Positions 42,916 to 51,342 of a stretch of 64,000 nucleotides of DNA are shown here, piece by piece; within the stretch, counting starts at the first letter, position 1; the number at the start of each line of letters is the position of its first letter. Source of the stretch: Novilysobacter_A longmucuonensis (GTDB taxonomy: Bacteria > Pseudomonadota > Gammaproteobacteria > Xanthomonadales > Xanthomonadaceae); the NCBI RefSeq assembly GCF_046600735.1, contig NZ_JBJMAW010000003.1:62001-126000 (forward strand). The letters are read 5' to 3'. The notes under the pieces were generated by a model that was not told the DNA's origin, did not search any database, and was given only the letters and a program-made list of their open reading frames with translations. The position numbers and the translations under genes were made by a program.

Positions 42916-44166
42916 ATGCACAGCCCGACGCCTTTGAGCGATGCCAGTTACGCCGCCCGCATCCACTTCGTGATCGAGCTGGCCGAGCGTCTGCACGCCT
43001 ACGGCACCACCTCGCAACGGCTGGAGGGGGCGATCACATCCGTCGCGCAGAAACTGCGGCTGGAGTGCGAACCCTGGTCCAATCCGACCGGCCTGATCCT
43101 GACCTTCAGCGACCCGCTGCGCCCGCCCGGCGAGAGCGACACCACCCGCGTGATCCGGCTGCCGCCCGGCGAGAACGACCTGTACCGGCTGGGCGAGACC
43201 GACCGAATCGCCGAGGAGATGCTGGCCGGCAAGCTCAACATGGCAGAAGGGCACGCCGCGATGAGCGCGCTCGACGTGCCGCCGACCCGGCGCGCCAAGC
43301 TGATGCAGGTGCTGGGTTTCGGCCTGGCGGCGGCCGCGGTGGCGGGGGTGCTGCGGCTGCCGTGGCTGGACATCGGCGTGGCCGCGGTCAACGGGCTGCT
43401 CATCGGCGCCCTGGTGCTGCTGTCGGACTCGCGCCCGCGGCTCAAGGAGGGCGTGGATGCGATCGCGGCGATGGTCGCCGCCGGGGTCACCATCCTGATC
43501 GCCAGCCTCATCGCCCCGCTGAACCAGAACACCGTGATCATCGCCTCGCTGATCGTGCTGCTGCCCGGCCTGGCGCTGACCAACGCGATCAGCGAGCTGA
43601 CCAGCCAGCACCTGGTCTCGGGCACCGCGCGCTTCGCCGGCGCGGTGACCACGGTGCTCAAGCTCGCCGTCGGCACCGTGATCGCGCTGTACATCGCCGA
43701 TCTGGTCGGGTTGCAGCCGGCGGTACGGGCGCTGCGGCCGCAGCCGGACTGGGTCGAGTGGGTGGCCCTGCTGATGGCCTCGTTCGCGTTCGCGGTGCTG
43801 TTCCGTGGCCATCGCAGCGATTATCCGAAGGTGATGCTGGCCGCCGCCAGCGGCTACCTGATTGCGCGTTACGCCGGCCTGGCGCTGGGCTCGCCGGCCG
43901 GCATCTTCCTGGCCGCGCTGACCATCACCGCCGCCGGCAACGCCTACGCGCGCTGGTGCCACCGTCCCGGCGCGATCATCCGCGTGCCCGGCATCATCAT
44001 GCTGGTGCCCGGCAGCGCGAGCCTGCGCGGGCTGCTGACGCTGATCCAGCAGCAGGACGTCGATGCCGGCCAGGACGCGATGCTGGCGGTACTCAATATC
44101 CTGCTGGCGCTGATTGCCGGCCTGCTGTTCGGCAATCTGCTGTTGCCGGCGCGGCGGAATCTCTAG
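42916..44166 (+). CDS. thrE: ThrE-family threonine/serine exporter
   Basis: A 416-residue polytopic protein. The N-terminal cytoplasmic part (FVIELAERLHAYGTTSQRLE and GLILTFSDPLRP) and ten or so membrane helices match the fused ThrE family (YjjP-like plus YjjB-like halves), exporters of threonine and serine. The C-terminal half has ARWCHRPGAIIRVPGIIMLVPGS (cited in part). Start uncertain: ATG 42916 gives MHSPTPLSD; ATG 42904 adds four residues; neither has a clear Shine-Dalgarno. Divergent from the Mla-like operon. Confidence 0.88.
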   Translation: MHSPTPLSDASYAARIHFVIELAERLHAYGTTSQRLEGAITSVAQKLRLECEPWSNPTGLILTFSDPLRPPGESDTTRVIRLPPGENDLYRLGETDRIAEEMLAGKLNMAEGHAAMSALDVPPTRRAKLMQVLGFGLAAAAVAGVLRLPWLDIGVAAVNGLLIGALVLLSDSRPRLKEGVDAIAAMVAAGVTILIASLIAPLNQNTVIIASLIVLLPGLALTNAISELTSQHLVSGTARFAGAVTTVLKLAVGTVIALYIADLVGLQPAVRALRPQPDWVEWVALLMASFAFAVLFRGHRSDYPKVMLAAASGYLIARYAGLALGSPAGIFLAALTITAAGNAYARWCHRPGAIIRVPGIIMLVPGSASLRGLLTLIQQQDVDAGQDAMLAVLNILLALIAGLLFGNLLLPARRNL

Positions 44167-44460
44167 GTTGAGCCCGGGCAGCGAACAGCCCCGTAGAGCC
44201 GTCCCGTAGAGCCGAGCTTGCTCGGCTGCTGTTGACGTCGCGGCGGGGCAGCGGAGCAAGCTCCGCTCTACCAAAGCCTCGCCCCGTGCGATGTTGCAGC
44301 GGCCAATCCAACAAAATAGAGAAGATCTGCTTTTCCTTCACGTAAAGAAAACAGATCCCTCGCTGCGCTCGGGACGGCAGTGGAATAGCATTTCCCGAGT
44401 CCCGAGTCCCGAGTCCCGAGTCCCGAGTCCCGAGTCCCGAGTCCCGAGTCCGCGGCGCCC
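44167..44460. repeat. Intergenic region with a REP pair and an eight-copy heptamer
   Basis: Contains a GTAG-headed REP pair at 44206-44271 (GTAGAGCCGAGCTTGCTCGG ... GCAAGCTCCGCTCTAC), preceded by a partial copy at 44193, then a perfect tandem array of CCCGAGT, eight copies at 44394-44449. No gene is visible. Confidence 0.85.
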
Positions 44461-44492
44461 AAAAAAAACGCCGGCACGAGGCCGGCGTCTTT
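44461..44492 (-). terminator. Rho-independent terminator of the H-NS-like gene
   Basis: Read on the minus strand, a GC-rich stem (GACGCCGGCC-TCGT-GCCGGCGT) is followed directly by eight T residues. It starts about 20 bases after the stop of the H-NS-like gene. This is the clearest intrinsic terminator in the window. Confidence 0.92.
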
Positions 44493-44511
44493 CACAACAA
44501 CATGCAACCGG

Positions 44512-44877
44512 TTACCGGTCGATCTTGAACTCTTCCAGCCCCCGGCCGGCCGAGGTATACGCCGCCAGCCAGCGCGGCTGCTTGCCGCGGCCGGTCCAGG
44601 TGTTATCCGGATTGGATGGATCGCGGTATTTCGGCGCGACCTTGCCCAGCGACTTGCGGGCTTTCCGGGGCGTACTGGAACTGCTGCGCGGCGTCGCCGC
44701 GGCGCCGCTGCCGAACAGCTCGGCGATGGTGTAACCCTCGTTCTTGGCCTGTGTGGTCAGCTTCTTGCGGACCACCGTCACCGGCTTGCGCTTGTTCAGC
44801 GTGGTCTTGCGCTTCTTGGCCTTGCTGATCAGCGTCTGCAGCTCTTTGGCTGACAGCGCATTGATGTCGATCGACAT
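44512..44877 (-). CDS. H-NS family nucleoid-associated protein
   Basis: A 121-residue DNA-binding protein. The N-terminus (INALSAKELQTLISKAKKRK) should form the oligomerising helix. The middle is rich in Ser, Thr, Arg and Lys, and the C-terminus has YRDPSNPDNTWTGRGKQPRW, the H-NS DNA-binding motif (TWTGRG.P.W). Related Xanthomonas proteins (XrvA type) silence AT-rich genes and affect virulence and EPS. GGAGG precedes ATG 44877, and a strong terminator follows the stop, so it is monocistronic. Confidence 0.93.
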   Translation of the reverse strand: MSIDINALSAKELQTLISKAKKRKTTLNKRKPVTVVRKKLTTQAKNEGYTIAELFGSGAAATPRSSSSTPRKARKSLGKVAPKYRDPSNPDNTWTGRGKQPRWLAAYTSAGRGLEEFKIDR

Positions 44878-45016
44878 GGAAACCTCCGGAAATTGGATAC
44901 GGGATACTCGGCCAGTCCATGGTTGCGGCGGATGATAATCGTCTGGCCGCATTTAGTAAATGCAGGCGAATATGTCCGGTCCCGGGGCTGGCGGACTGCC
45001 GCCGCCCTCGTTTTTT

Positions 45017-45079
45017 GTAGGCTGAGCTGACAAGCCCAGCGCCTTTACCCGCGATGCCGGGCTTGGCAGCCCAGCCTAC
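45017..45079. repeat. GTAG-headed REP pair (GGCTGAGCTGACAAGCCCAGC type)
   Basis: Begins GTAGGCTGAGCTGACAAGCC and ends GGCTTGGCAGCCCAGCCTAC; arms are imperfectly complementary. It lies between proS and the H-NS-like gene, preceded by six T residues on the plus strand. Confidence 0.8.
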
Positions 45080-45125
45080 GAGTTCGGTAGACGACGCAGG
45101 GGGGGCGACAGTTATTGGTCGTGAT

Positions 45126-46859
45126 TCAACCTGCGGCCGTGATGCGGTCCAGCAGCGTTTCGCGGTCGAGGTTTTCGGCCTCGCTGGCACGGCGATGCCG
45201 GTATTCCAGCGTGCCTGCGGCAAGCCCGCGCTCGGACACCACGACCCGGTGCGGAATGCCGATCAGTTCGATGTCGGCGAACATCGCGCCGGGGCGCAGC
45301 CCGCGGTCGTCCAGCGTGGTATCGATACCGGCGGCATTGAGTTCCCTGTACAGGGCCTCGGCCGCCTCGGCGACCGCCACGTCCTTTTTCGGGTTTATCA
45401 CGCATACCACCGCCTGCCACGGCGCGATGGCCTCGGGCCAGATGATGCCGGCGTCGTCGTGATTCTGCTCGATCGCCGCCGCGACAATCCGCGAGACACC
45501 GATGCCGTAGCAGCCCATGGTCGGCGTGGCGGCCTTGCCGGCCTCGTCGAGCACGCTGCAGCCCATTGCCTGCGCATATTTGCGGCCGAGCTGGAACACA
45601 TGGCCAACTTCGATCCCGCGGGCGATGCCAAGGGTGCCGCGGCCGTCCGGCGAGGGGTCGCCGGCGACCACGTTGCGGATATCGGCCACCAGTGCCGGCT
45701 CGGGCAGATCGCGGCCCCAGTTCACCCCGGCCAGGTGTTGACCGGACTGATTGGCGCCGACCACGAAATCGGCCATCGCCGCGACGCTGCGGTCGGCGAT
45801 CACGCGGATGGGCTTGCGCGCATCCACCGGGCCCAGGAAACCGGGGTCGGCACCAAGATAGTCGAGAATCTCGGCCTCGCTCGCGAGTCGGTAATCGGCC
45901 AGGCCCGGCAGCTTGGCCAGTTTGATCTCGTTGACGGCGTGGTCGCCGCGCACCAGCGCGAGTACGAACTGCGGATTGTTTTCCGGGTCCAGTCCGATCA
46001 GCGCGATCGACCGGACCGTGCGATCGAGCGCGATGCCCATCAGCGCGGCGACCGCCTCGCAAGTTTTCTGCGTCGGCGTGTCGATCCTGCGCATCGTCTC
46101 GGTGGCGGCGGCGCGTTCGCCGGGCGAGAGCGCTTCGGCGGCTTCCAGATTGGCCGCGTAGCCGGACGACCCGTCGCCATCTCCGATGCAGTACGCAATC
46201 GCGTCCTCGCCCGAGTCGGCCAGCACGTGGAACTCCTGCGAGGCGTCGCCGCCGATCGCGCCGCTGTCGGCCTGCACTGCGCGGAACTTCAGCCCGAGCC
46301 GGGTGAAGATGCGGCTGTAGGTCGCGTGCATGTGGCGGTATTCGCGATCCAGGTCCTCGTCGCTGAGGTGGAACGAGTAGGCGTCCTTCATCAGGAACTC
46401 GCGTGCGCGCATCACCCCGAAACGCGGGCGGATCTCGTCGCGGAACTTGGCCTGGATCTGGTAGAAGGTCACCGGCAGCTGTTTGTAGCTGGCCAGCTCG
46501 TTGCGCGCGAAATCGGTGATCACTTCCTCGTGGGTCGGGCCGACGCAGTAGTCCTGCTCCTTGCGGTCCTTGAGCTTGAGCAGCAGCGGGCCGAACGTGT
46601 CCAGGCGGCCGCTTTCGCGCCACAGCTCCAGCGGCTGCACCGAGGGCATCAGCAGTTCTATCGCGCCGGCGGCGTTCATTTCCTCGCGCACCGCCCGCTC
46701 GACCTTGCGCAGCACCCGCAGGCCCAGCGGTGACCAGGTGTACAGGCCGGAGGCGAGCTTGCGGATCATGCCCGCCTTGAGCATCAGCTTGTGGCTGATC
46801 ACCTCGGCGTCGGCGGGGGTTTCCTTGCTGGTGTGGAGATGGAACTGCGACAGGCGCAT
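45126..46859 (-). CDS. proS: Prolyl-tRNA synthetase
   Basis: Class II synthetase of the bacterial type with an inserted editing domain, about 577 residues. Visible are TPADAEVISHKLMLKAGMIR, motif 2 area FRDEIRPRFGVMRAREFLMKD (cited in part), the editing insert (about 230-390), and motif 3 area CYGIGVSRIVAAAIEQNHD (cited in part), followed by the anticodon-binding domain. ATG 46859 (MRLSQFHLH) is the usual start; an in-frame ATG 13 codons earlier is less likely. Confidence 0.96.
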   Translation of the reverse strand: MRLSQFHLHTSKETPADAEVISHKLMLKAGMIRKLASGLYTWSPLGLRVLRKVERAVREEMNAAGAIELLMPSVQPLELWRESGRLDTFGPLLLKLKDRKEQDYCVGPTHEEVITDFARNELASYKQLPVTFYQIQAKFRDEIRPRFGVMRAREFLMKDAYSFHLSDEDLDREYRHMHATYSRIFTRLGLKFRAVQADSGAIGGDASQEFHVLADSGEDAIAYCIGDGDGSSGYAANLEAAEALSPGERAAATETMRRIDTPTQKTCEAVAALMGIALDRTVRSIALIGLDPENNPQFVLALVRGDHAVNEIKLAKLPGLADYRLASEAEILDYLGADPGFLGPVDARKPIRVIADRSVAAMADFVVGANQSGQHLAGVNWGRDLPEPALVADIRNVVAGDPSPDGRGTLGIARGIEVGHVFQLGRKYAQAMGCSVLDEAGKAATPTMGCYGIGVSRIVAAAIEQNHDDAGIIWPEAIAPWQAVVCVINPKKDVAVAEAAEALYRELNAAGIDTTLDDRGLRPGAMFADIELIGIPHRVVVSERGLAAGTLEYRHRRASEAENLDRETLLDRITAAG

Positions 46860-47286
46860 CGGCGGATTTTCGGCACGGGGAGGCGGGCATTCTGGCATGC
46901 CGTGGCGCGGCCGCCGTGGCTTCGCACGCTGCGCCCGGCTGAGCGTCGCCCCTTGGGCGCCGTCGCGCCGATACCCCTTGGCCCCATGCCGTCAGCCTCA
47001 GGTGCGCCGACGGCGCCGACGGCGCCGTCGGCGCACCTCGCCCCAGTGCCCGTGGACCCGATGACGGTCAACGATGGCCGGATCGGCAAGGGGGGTGGCA
47101 CCAAGCACTCCTCGGGGACTGTGCATGGAGGGAACGGATCGGGTTACCCGGTGGTGACCGGCTACTGCGAGCGGAGCGTGCCACGGGGCGATGACATCGA
47201 ATCACGTGGCATTGACCCGATGCGTGTTCGCATCGCCGATAAGCCGCGCCGCACGAAGCGGCAACGGCAACACGGGAGGCCCGACC
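46860..47286. other. Intergenic region with a long perfect palindrome
   Basis: 427 bases with no convincing gene between the divergent proS and small-protein genes. It contains an 18-base perfect inverted repeat with a 3-base loop at 47000-47038 (AGGTGCGCCGACGGCGCC and its complement). Both flanking genes point away, so the promoters of proS and of the small protein are expected here. Confidence 0.6.
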
Positions 47287-47508
47287 ATGGCGGTTCGCCG
47301 GGGTGTGATCGGAATTTTGCTGGGCCTGGTCCTGCTGGTGATCGCCGGATCGGTCCTGATGGCGCTCGCCGCCAGGGGCGGCACGCCGACGCCCGCGGTG
47401 CCTCGACCGGACTCGCCGCAATCGCACGAGCCGGCGCCGGACCACGCTGTCGACGCCGAGGCCAATGGTCCGTCAGCGCACGCACCAAACGCGCCTGCCG
47501 GCGGGTAG
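47287..47508 (+). CDS. Small single-pass membrane protein
   Basis: A 73-residue hypothetical protein. After MAVRRGV comes one hydrophobic segment (IGILLGLVLLVIAGSVLMALA) and then a Pro/Ala/His-rich, probably disordered periplasmic tail. GGGAGG lies at 47274-47279 with good spacing to ATG 47287. No family recognised; the tail composition and the good ribosome binding site are the main support that it is expressed. Confidence 0.55.
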   Translation: MAVRRGVIGILLGLVLLVIAGSVLMALAARGGTPTPAVPRPDSPQSHEPAPDHAVDAEANGPSAHAPNAPAGG

Positions 47509-47607
47509 CAGTGGATGCGTACGGCGCGTTTGCGGCGGCCGTGATGATGCCCCGCCGCGCGCCGCCGGTGCAGCGCGACCCAATGACGGTCCGGCAACCC
47601 GTGGCTG

Positions 47608-48030
47608 TTATGCCTGCGGCTGTGCCTTGCTATCGCGGGCGGTGCAGGCGGCCGCGATCGCGGCCTCGGCGAGGCGGGTCTGCGCCGCACGCTGTTCGGC
47701 GTCCATGGTCGAATCGGGCCTGCCGTCCTCATCGGTATCGAACCCCACCGGCCCGTCGCTGCGCAACTGCGCAAGCCGCTTGCGGGCGTCGCTGCACTGC
47801 GCGCCCTCGACCGACTCGGCCGCCGCTGATGCACCGGCGCTGGTGATCGTGCGGTTCTGGTAGGCGCCCTCGGGCGGCGGTGAATCGGAGTAGTGGGTGA
47901 CTCCGTTGGCGTCCTTCCACTGGTAGATATCCTCGGCGGAGACCGGCGCGGCGGCCAGTGCGGCCAGCGCCAACGCGGCACCGAACCACGGCGACGGGCG
48001 GAGGGTGGGTCGAGCGGTCGCGCTGGACAT
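47608..48030 (-). CDS. DUF4124-domain exported protein
   Basis: A 140-residue protein with a signal peptide (ALALAALAAAPVSAED) followed directly by IYQWKDANGVTHYSDSPPP, the DUF4124 signature common in Xanthomonadaceae periplasmic proteins. The rest is charged and helical (ARKRLAQLRSDG). Function unknown. ATG 48030 follows CGGAG. Convergent neighbour of the small membrane protein. Confidence 0.85.
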   Translation of the reverse strand: MSSATARPTLRPSPWFGAALALAALAAAPVSAEDIYQWKDANGVTHYSDSPPPEGAYQNRTITSAGASAAAESVEGAQCSDARKRLAQLRSDGPVGFDTDEDGRPDSTMDAEQRAAQTRLAEAAIAAACTARDSKAQPQA

Positions 48031-48140
48031 GGGATGCTCCGTCGGGGCGCCGGTAGTGGGCGGGGGCTTGGGCGGATGGTCGGTCGGGTGAGCCGATTGC
48101 AGCACCGCGCCGGCCCGCAGGCAAGCGCTACACTCGCGCC

Positions 48141-48908
48141 ATGGAATCCACGCCTCCCAGCCGGCCGCGCGGCCGCGGCATCTACCTGCTGCCCAATCTG
48201 TTCACCACCGGCGGCCTGTTCGCCGGTTTCTACGCGATCATCGCCGCCGCGCAAGGGCGCTTCGACGTCGCCTGCATCGCGGTGTTCATCGCCGCGATCC
48301 TGGACGGGCTCGATGGCCGGGTGGCGCGGCTGACCAACACCCAGAGCGAGTTCGGCGTGCAGTACGACTCGCTGGCCGACCTGATCAGCTTCGGGCTGGC
48401 GCCGGCGCTGGTGATGTACCACTGGGCGCTGTCGGCGATGCGGCTGGACGGAGCCACCCTGGGCAAGATCGGCTGGATCGCGGCGTTCCTGTACGCGGCC
48501 TGCGCGGCGCTGCGGCTGGCGCGGTTCAATTCGCAGGTCCACCAGGTCGACAAGCGCTGGTTCATCGGCTTGGCCAGCCCGGCCGCCGCGGGGCTGGTCG
48601 CCAGCTTCGTGTGGACCTGCCACGCGTTCGGCTACAGCGGTGCGCAGCTGCGCTACGGGGCGCTCGCGGTGACGGTGGCCGCGGCGTTGCTGATGGTCAG
48701 CCGGCTGCGCTATTTCAGCTTCAAGGGCGGGCCGCGCAACGACCGCGTGCCGTTCCTGGCGATCGTGGCTGTGCTGGTGGTGCTGATCGCGATCGCGATC
48801 GACCCGCCGACGGTGCTGCTGGCGATCACTGCCACCTACGCGCTGTGCGGACCCGCCTACTGGCTGTACCGCAAGATCCGCCGGGGGCCGCCGGAGGTCG
48901 CGCCATGA
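48141..48908 (+). CDS. pssA: CDP-diacylglycerol-serine O-phosphatidyltransferase
   Basis: Membrane enzyme making phosphatidylserine, the precursor of phosphatidylethanolamine. The 255-residue protein has the CDP-alcohol phosphatidyltransferase motif DGLDGRVARL...GVQYDSLAD (DGx2ARx8Gx3Dx3D), then LISFGLAPALV and about seven membrane helices. N-terminal PNLFTTGGLFAGFYA is typical of this class. Coupled to the next gene by ATGA. Confidence 0.94.
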   Translation: MESTPPSRPRGRGIYLLPNLFTTGGLFAGFYAIIAAAQGRFDVACIAVFIAAILDGLDGRVARLTNTQSEFGVQYDSLADLISFGLAPALVMYHWALSAMRLDGATLGKIGWIAAFLYAACAALRLARFNSQVHQVDKRWFIGLASPAAAGLVASFVWTCHAFGYSGAQLRYGALAVTVAAALLMVSRLRYFSFKGGPRNDRVPFLAIVAVLVVLIAIAIDPPTVLLAITATYALCGPAYWLYRKIRRGPPEVAP

Positions 48909-49315
48909 GCCTGTTGTGGAGTGCCCAGCAACGTGAGTGGTTGCAGGCGCTGGGCCATCCGGTGCTGGTGCTGGCCGGTGACGACCACAGCGTACCGCCG
49001 CAGGTGCCGGAGCCCGTCCAGCAGCAGCCGGAATCGCCGCCGCAGCCGCCGCCGTCACCTCGGCCGCCACGCAGGGTCGCGCCGGTGGTGGAGGCGCCCG
49101 CGGTCGCGGCCGCGCCGACGCCAAGCGCACCGGCGGCGGCCGACCGGCGCCTGCATCGCGCCCTGCTGCGCGCGACCGGCCAGCGCACCACGCGCGCCGC
49201 CGAACAGGCGCTCGCCGGGCTCGATGTCGACCTTGCCGCACTGCGCGGCGACCCCGCCGCCAAGCGCGCGCTGTGGCCGCGGCTGCGCGCGCTGCACGGC
49301 TCGCGACGCCCATGA
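48905..49315 (+). CDS. holD: Candidate DNA polymerase III psi subunit (HolD-like)
   Basis: A 136-residue protein. The N-terminus has QQREWLQALGHPVLVLAGDD and the C-terminus LRGDPAAKRALWPRLRALH. Both resemble E. coli HolD, whose end has NPTARAALWQQI, and in E. coli holD also directly precedes and overlaps rimI, as here. The middle (about 35-80) is a Pro/Ala linker. If right, it binds the chi subunit and the clamp loader. The assignment rests on short motifs plus synteny and is moderate. It overlaps pssA and rimI by four bases each. Confidence 0.6.
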   Translation: MSLLWSAQQREWLQALGHPVLVLAGDDHSVPPQVPEPVQQQPESPPQPPPSPRPPRRVAPVVEAPAVAAAPTPSAPAAADRRLHRALLRATGQRTTRAAEQALAGLDVDLAALRGDPAAKRALWPRLRALHGSRRP

Positions 49316-49797
49316 GCGCGTTGGCGGCCGATGCAGCCGCCGGTCCGGTCGCGCTGCGGCCGATGCGCGAGGCCGACCTCGAGGCGATCCTGGCGATCGA
49401 GCTGCGGGCCTACCCGTTTCCGTGGACCCTGGGCATCTTCCGCGACTGCCTGCGCGCCGATTACCCCTCGTGGGTATTGCACCAGGATGGCCGCATCGTG
49501 GGCTACTTCCTGATGAGCCTGGCCGCCGGCGAGGCCCACCTGCTCAACCTCTGCGTCGCGCCCGAAGTGCAGGGCCGCGGTTACGGCCGCAAGCTGCTGC
49601 ACGCGATGCTGCACCTCGCCCGCGGCCGCGGCGCCGAGCGGGTATTCCTGGAGGTGCGCCCGTCCAATGCCGGCGCGATCGCGCTGTATTTCAACGAAGG
49701 TTTCAACGAGATCGGCCGCCGCCCGCGCTACTACCCGGCCCCGGACGGGCGTGAGGATGCCCTGGTCATGGCGATCGAGCTGCTTCCACCCGTGTAG
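49312..49797 (+). CDS. rimI: Ribosomal protein S18 alanine N-acetyltransferase
   Basis: GNAT acetyltransferase of 161 residues. It has MREADLEAILAIELRAYPFPW, LLNLCVAPEVQGRGYGRKLL (acetyl-CoA loop QGRGYG), FLEVRPSNAGAIALYFNEGF and the RYYP motif near the end, all as in RimI. Start ATG 49312 overlaps the holD-like stop. The TAG stop codon is part of the GTAG head of an adjoining REP copy. Confidence 0.93.
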   Translation: MSALAADAAAGPVALRPMREADLEAILAIELRAYPFPWTLGIFRDCLRADYPSWVLHQDGRIVGYFLMSLAAGEAHLLNLCVAPEVQGRGYGRKLLHAMLHLARGRGAERVFLEVRPSNAGAIALYFNEGFNEIGRRPRYYPAPDGREDALVMAIELLPPV

Positions 49798-49980
49798 GAG
49801 CGGCTGTAAGAGGCTGTAGGAGCGGCTTTAGCCGCGAGCTTTCCGCTCAGGCCTCCCGGGTGTGGGTGGCGGGTTGCACCGCGATCGGGAGGCCAAACCG
49901 GCCGACGGTTCTGGTTCGCGGCTGAAGCCGCTCCTACAGGGGAAGGGGCCATGGCTCTGTAGGAGCGGCGTGAGCCGCGA
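49794..49980. repeat. Cluster of SMAG-like REP elements between rimI and the Dph6-like gene
   Basis: A truncated copy begins inside the rimI stop (GTAG at 49794). A full copy at 49816 (GTAGGAGCGGCTTTAGCCGC) pairs with an inverse copy ending at 49937, and a further copy starts at 49959 (GTAGGAGCGGCGTGAGCCGC). The cluster fills the space between two convergent genes and could serve as a bidirectional transcription barrier. Confidence 0.85.
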
Positions 49981-49989
49981 GCTTTCCGG

Positions 49990-50688
49990 TCAGGTCGCCG
50001 GTGCGGCAGGCGTCTGCGGTCGGAGCAGAAAGTCGGTGTAGGCGAAGCGTTCGTCGCGCAGCACGTGCTCGCCGCGGTCGAGCTGGAGCGGCCGGGCGAA
50101 CATAGGCCCGTCGGCCACGCAGGTATGGAATTCGCCGTTCTCGCCACAGGGGTCGCATGCCCTGGGCAGTGCCTCCAGCAGAGCCGCGTTGAACGCGCGG
50201 CCACTGAACTCGCCATCCAGCTGCTGGGTATCGACACAGCACAGCGATGCGCGCAGCCCGCCGGCGATCATCTCGCGCGCCAGCGCCGCGGTATCGCTGC
50301 CGAACAGCGGAAACAGCGGCCGCCAGCCGAGCCGCGCGCACAACGCCTCGCGCCAGGTCTTGATGTCGGCCAGCAACAGATCGCCATAGGCGATGTGCGA
50401 CAACCCCGGCCAGTGCTCGCCGGCCTGCTGCAACGCGGCGGCGAACGAAGCCTCGTAGGTGGCGTTGTCGGCGCGCTGCGGGATCCACGCCTCGATCACC
50501 GGCAGGCCGGTGGCCGAGGCCTGCGCATGCAGCACCTCGCGGCGGATGCCCTGCATCGAGACGCGGTCGAAGCCTTCGGTCAGCGTGGTCAGCAGGCCGA
50601 CCACTCGCACGTCGTCGCGCTGGCGCAGCGTGTGCAGCGTCCATGCGGCGTCCTTGCCGCCGCTCCAGGACAGGAGGATCTGCTTCAT
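49990..50688 (-). CDS. Dph6-like PP-loop ATPase (DUF71 family)
   Basis: A 232-residue adenine-nucleotide alpha-hydrolase. The N-terminus has the PP-loop SWSGGKDAAW; later come YGDLLLADIKTWRE, FPLFGSDTAALAREMI and CGENGEFHT, the C-terminal motif of the diphthine-ammonia ligase family. Bacteria lack diphthamide, so the true reaction is unknown; related bacterial proteins are thought to amidate or ligate other substrates. Confidence 0.85.
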   Translation of the reverse strand: MKQILLSWSGGKDAAWTLHTLRQRDDVRVVGLLTTLTEGFDRVSMQGIRREVLHAQASATGLPVIEAWIPQRADNATYEASFAAALQQAGEHWPGLSHIAYGDLLLADIKTWREALCARLGWRPLFPLFGSDTAALAREMIAGGLRASLCCVDTQQLDGEFSGRAFNAALLEALPRACDPCGENGEFHTCVADGPMFARPLQLDRGEHVLRDERFAYTDFLLRPQTPAAPAT

Positions 50689-50712
50689 GAGGTCGCCCCA
50701 AAAACGACCATT

Positions 50713-50789
50713 GTAGGAGCGGCTTCAGCCGCGATCGGGCGATCAATGCACCGCCGATGGTTCCGGATCGCGGCTGAAGCCGCTCCTAC
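50713..50789. repeat. SMAG-like REP pair
   Basis: GTAGGAGCGGCTTCAGCCGC at 50713 and the inverse ending CGCTCCTAC at 50789, between the Dph6-like gene and the following minus-strand gene. Confidence 0.88.
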
Positions 50790-50799
50790 GGGTGCTTGG

Positions 50800-51171
50800 C
50801 TACGGCACGTACGGCGGCTGCGCCACTTCGCTGGAGGTCACGTCGCGCAGTTCCCAGCCGCTGCCGGCCAGCAGGCGCAGGCGCTGCTTGAGGATGTTGC
50901 CGGGGATGGCGCTGGTCACGATCAGGTCGATGTGCAGGTCGTCCTGCTCGCCGTGCACGGTGGCGGCCGGATCGGTGGCACCCAATGCGGGGTCGACCTC
51001 GTCGGGCTCGTCCTGCTTCATGCGCCAGCGCTCGAACAGGGCATCGCTGCGCAAGGCGTCCTGCAGCTCCTCGGCGAACCCCGGCCCGCTCTGGGCGCGG
51101 AACGACAGCGACGGGTCGGCACCGCGCGCGCGGGCACCGTCGGGCAGTCGGATGTAGTAGCGGGTGGCCAT
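50800..51171 (-). CDS. Conserved hypothetical protein, 123 residues
   Basis: Not recognised. It is a small acidic soluble protein (RYYIRLPDGARARG at the start, DDLHIDLIVTSAIPGNILKQ near the end), with no signal or membrane segment. The alternating pattern suggests an alpha/beta fold. It stands alone between REP elements and the amidohydrolase gene. Confidence 0.65.
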   Translation of the reverse strand: MATRYYIRLPDGARARGADPSLSFRAQSGPGFAEELQDALRSDALFERWRMKQDEPDEVDPALGATDPAATVHGEQDDLHIDLIVTSAIPGNILKQRLRLLAGSGWELRDVTSSEVAQPPYVP

Positions 51172-51300
51172 GGGTCAGCGTCTCGTCGAAAGATGGCTAC
51201 AGCCTAAGCGGCGCGGTATGCGGCGCTCGTGAAACGCGGGCACAGTGTCGGGGCAATCCCTGCACGCAACTCCATGGCCGCAATCCATGGCGGGCAAAGC

Positions 51301-51328
51301 GGACGCAGCCGCCGCGGCGGCTGCGTCC
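51301..51328. terminator. 28-base perfect palindrome after the propeller-amidohydrolase gene
   Basis: GGACGCAGCCGCCG followed directly by its complement, about 15 bases after the stop at 51343 (minus strand). A very stable stem, but only a short T stretch follows on the minus strand, so it is a terminator-like or attenuator-like element. Confidence 0.5.
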
Positions 51329-51342
51329 GTCCTTTGCCTGCC

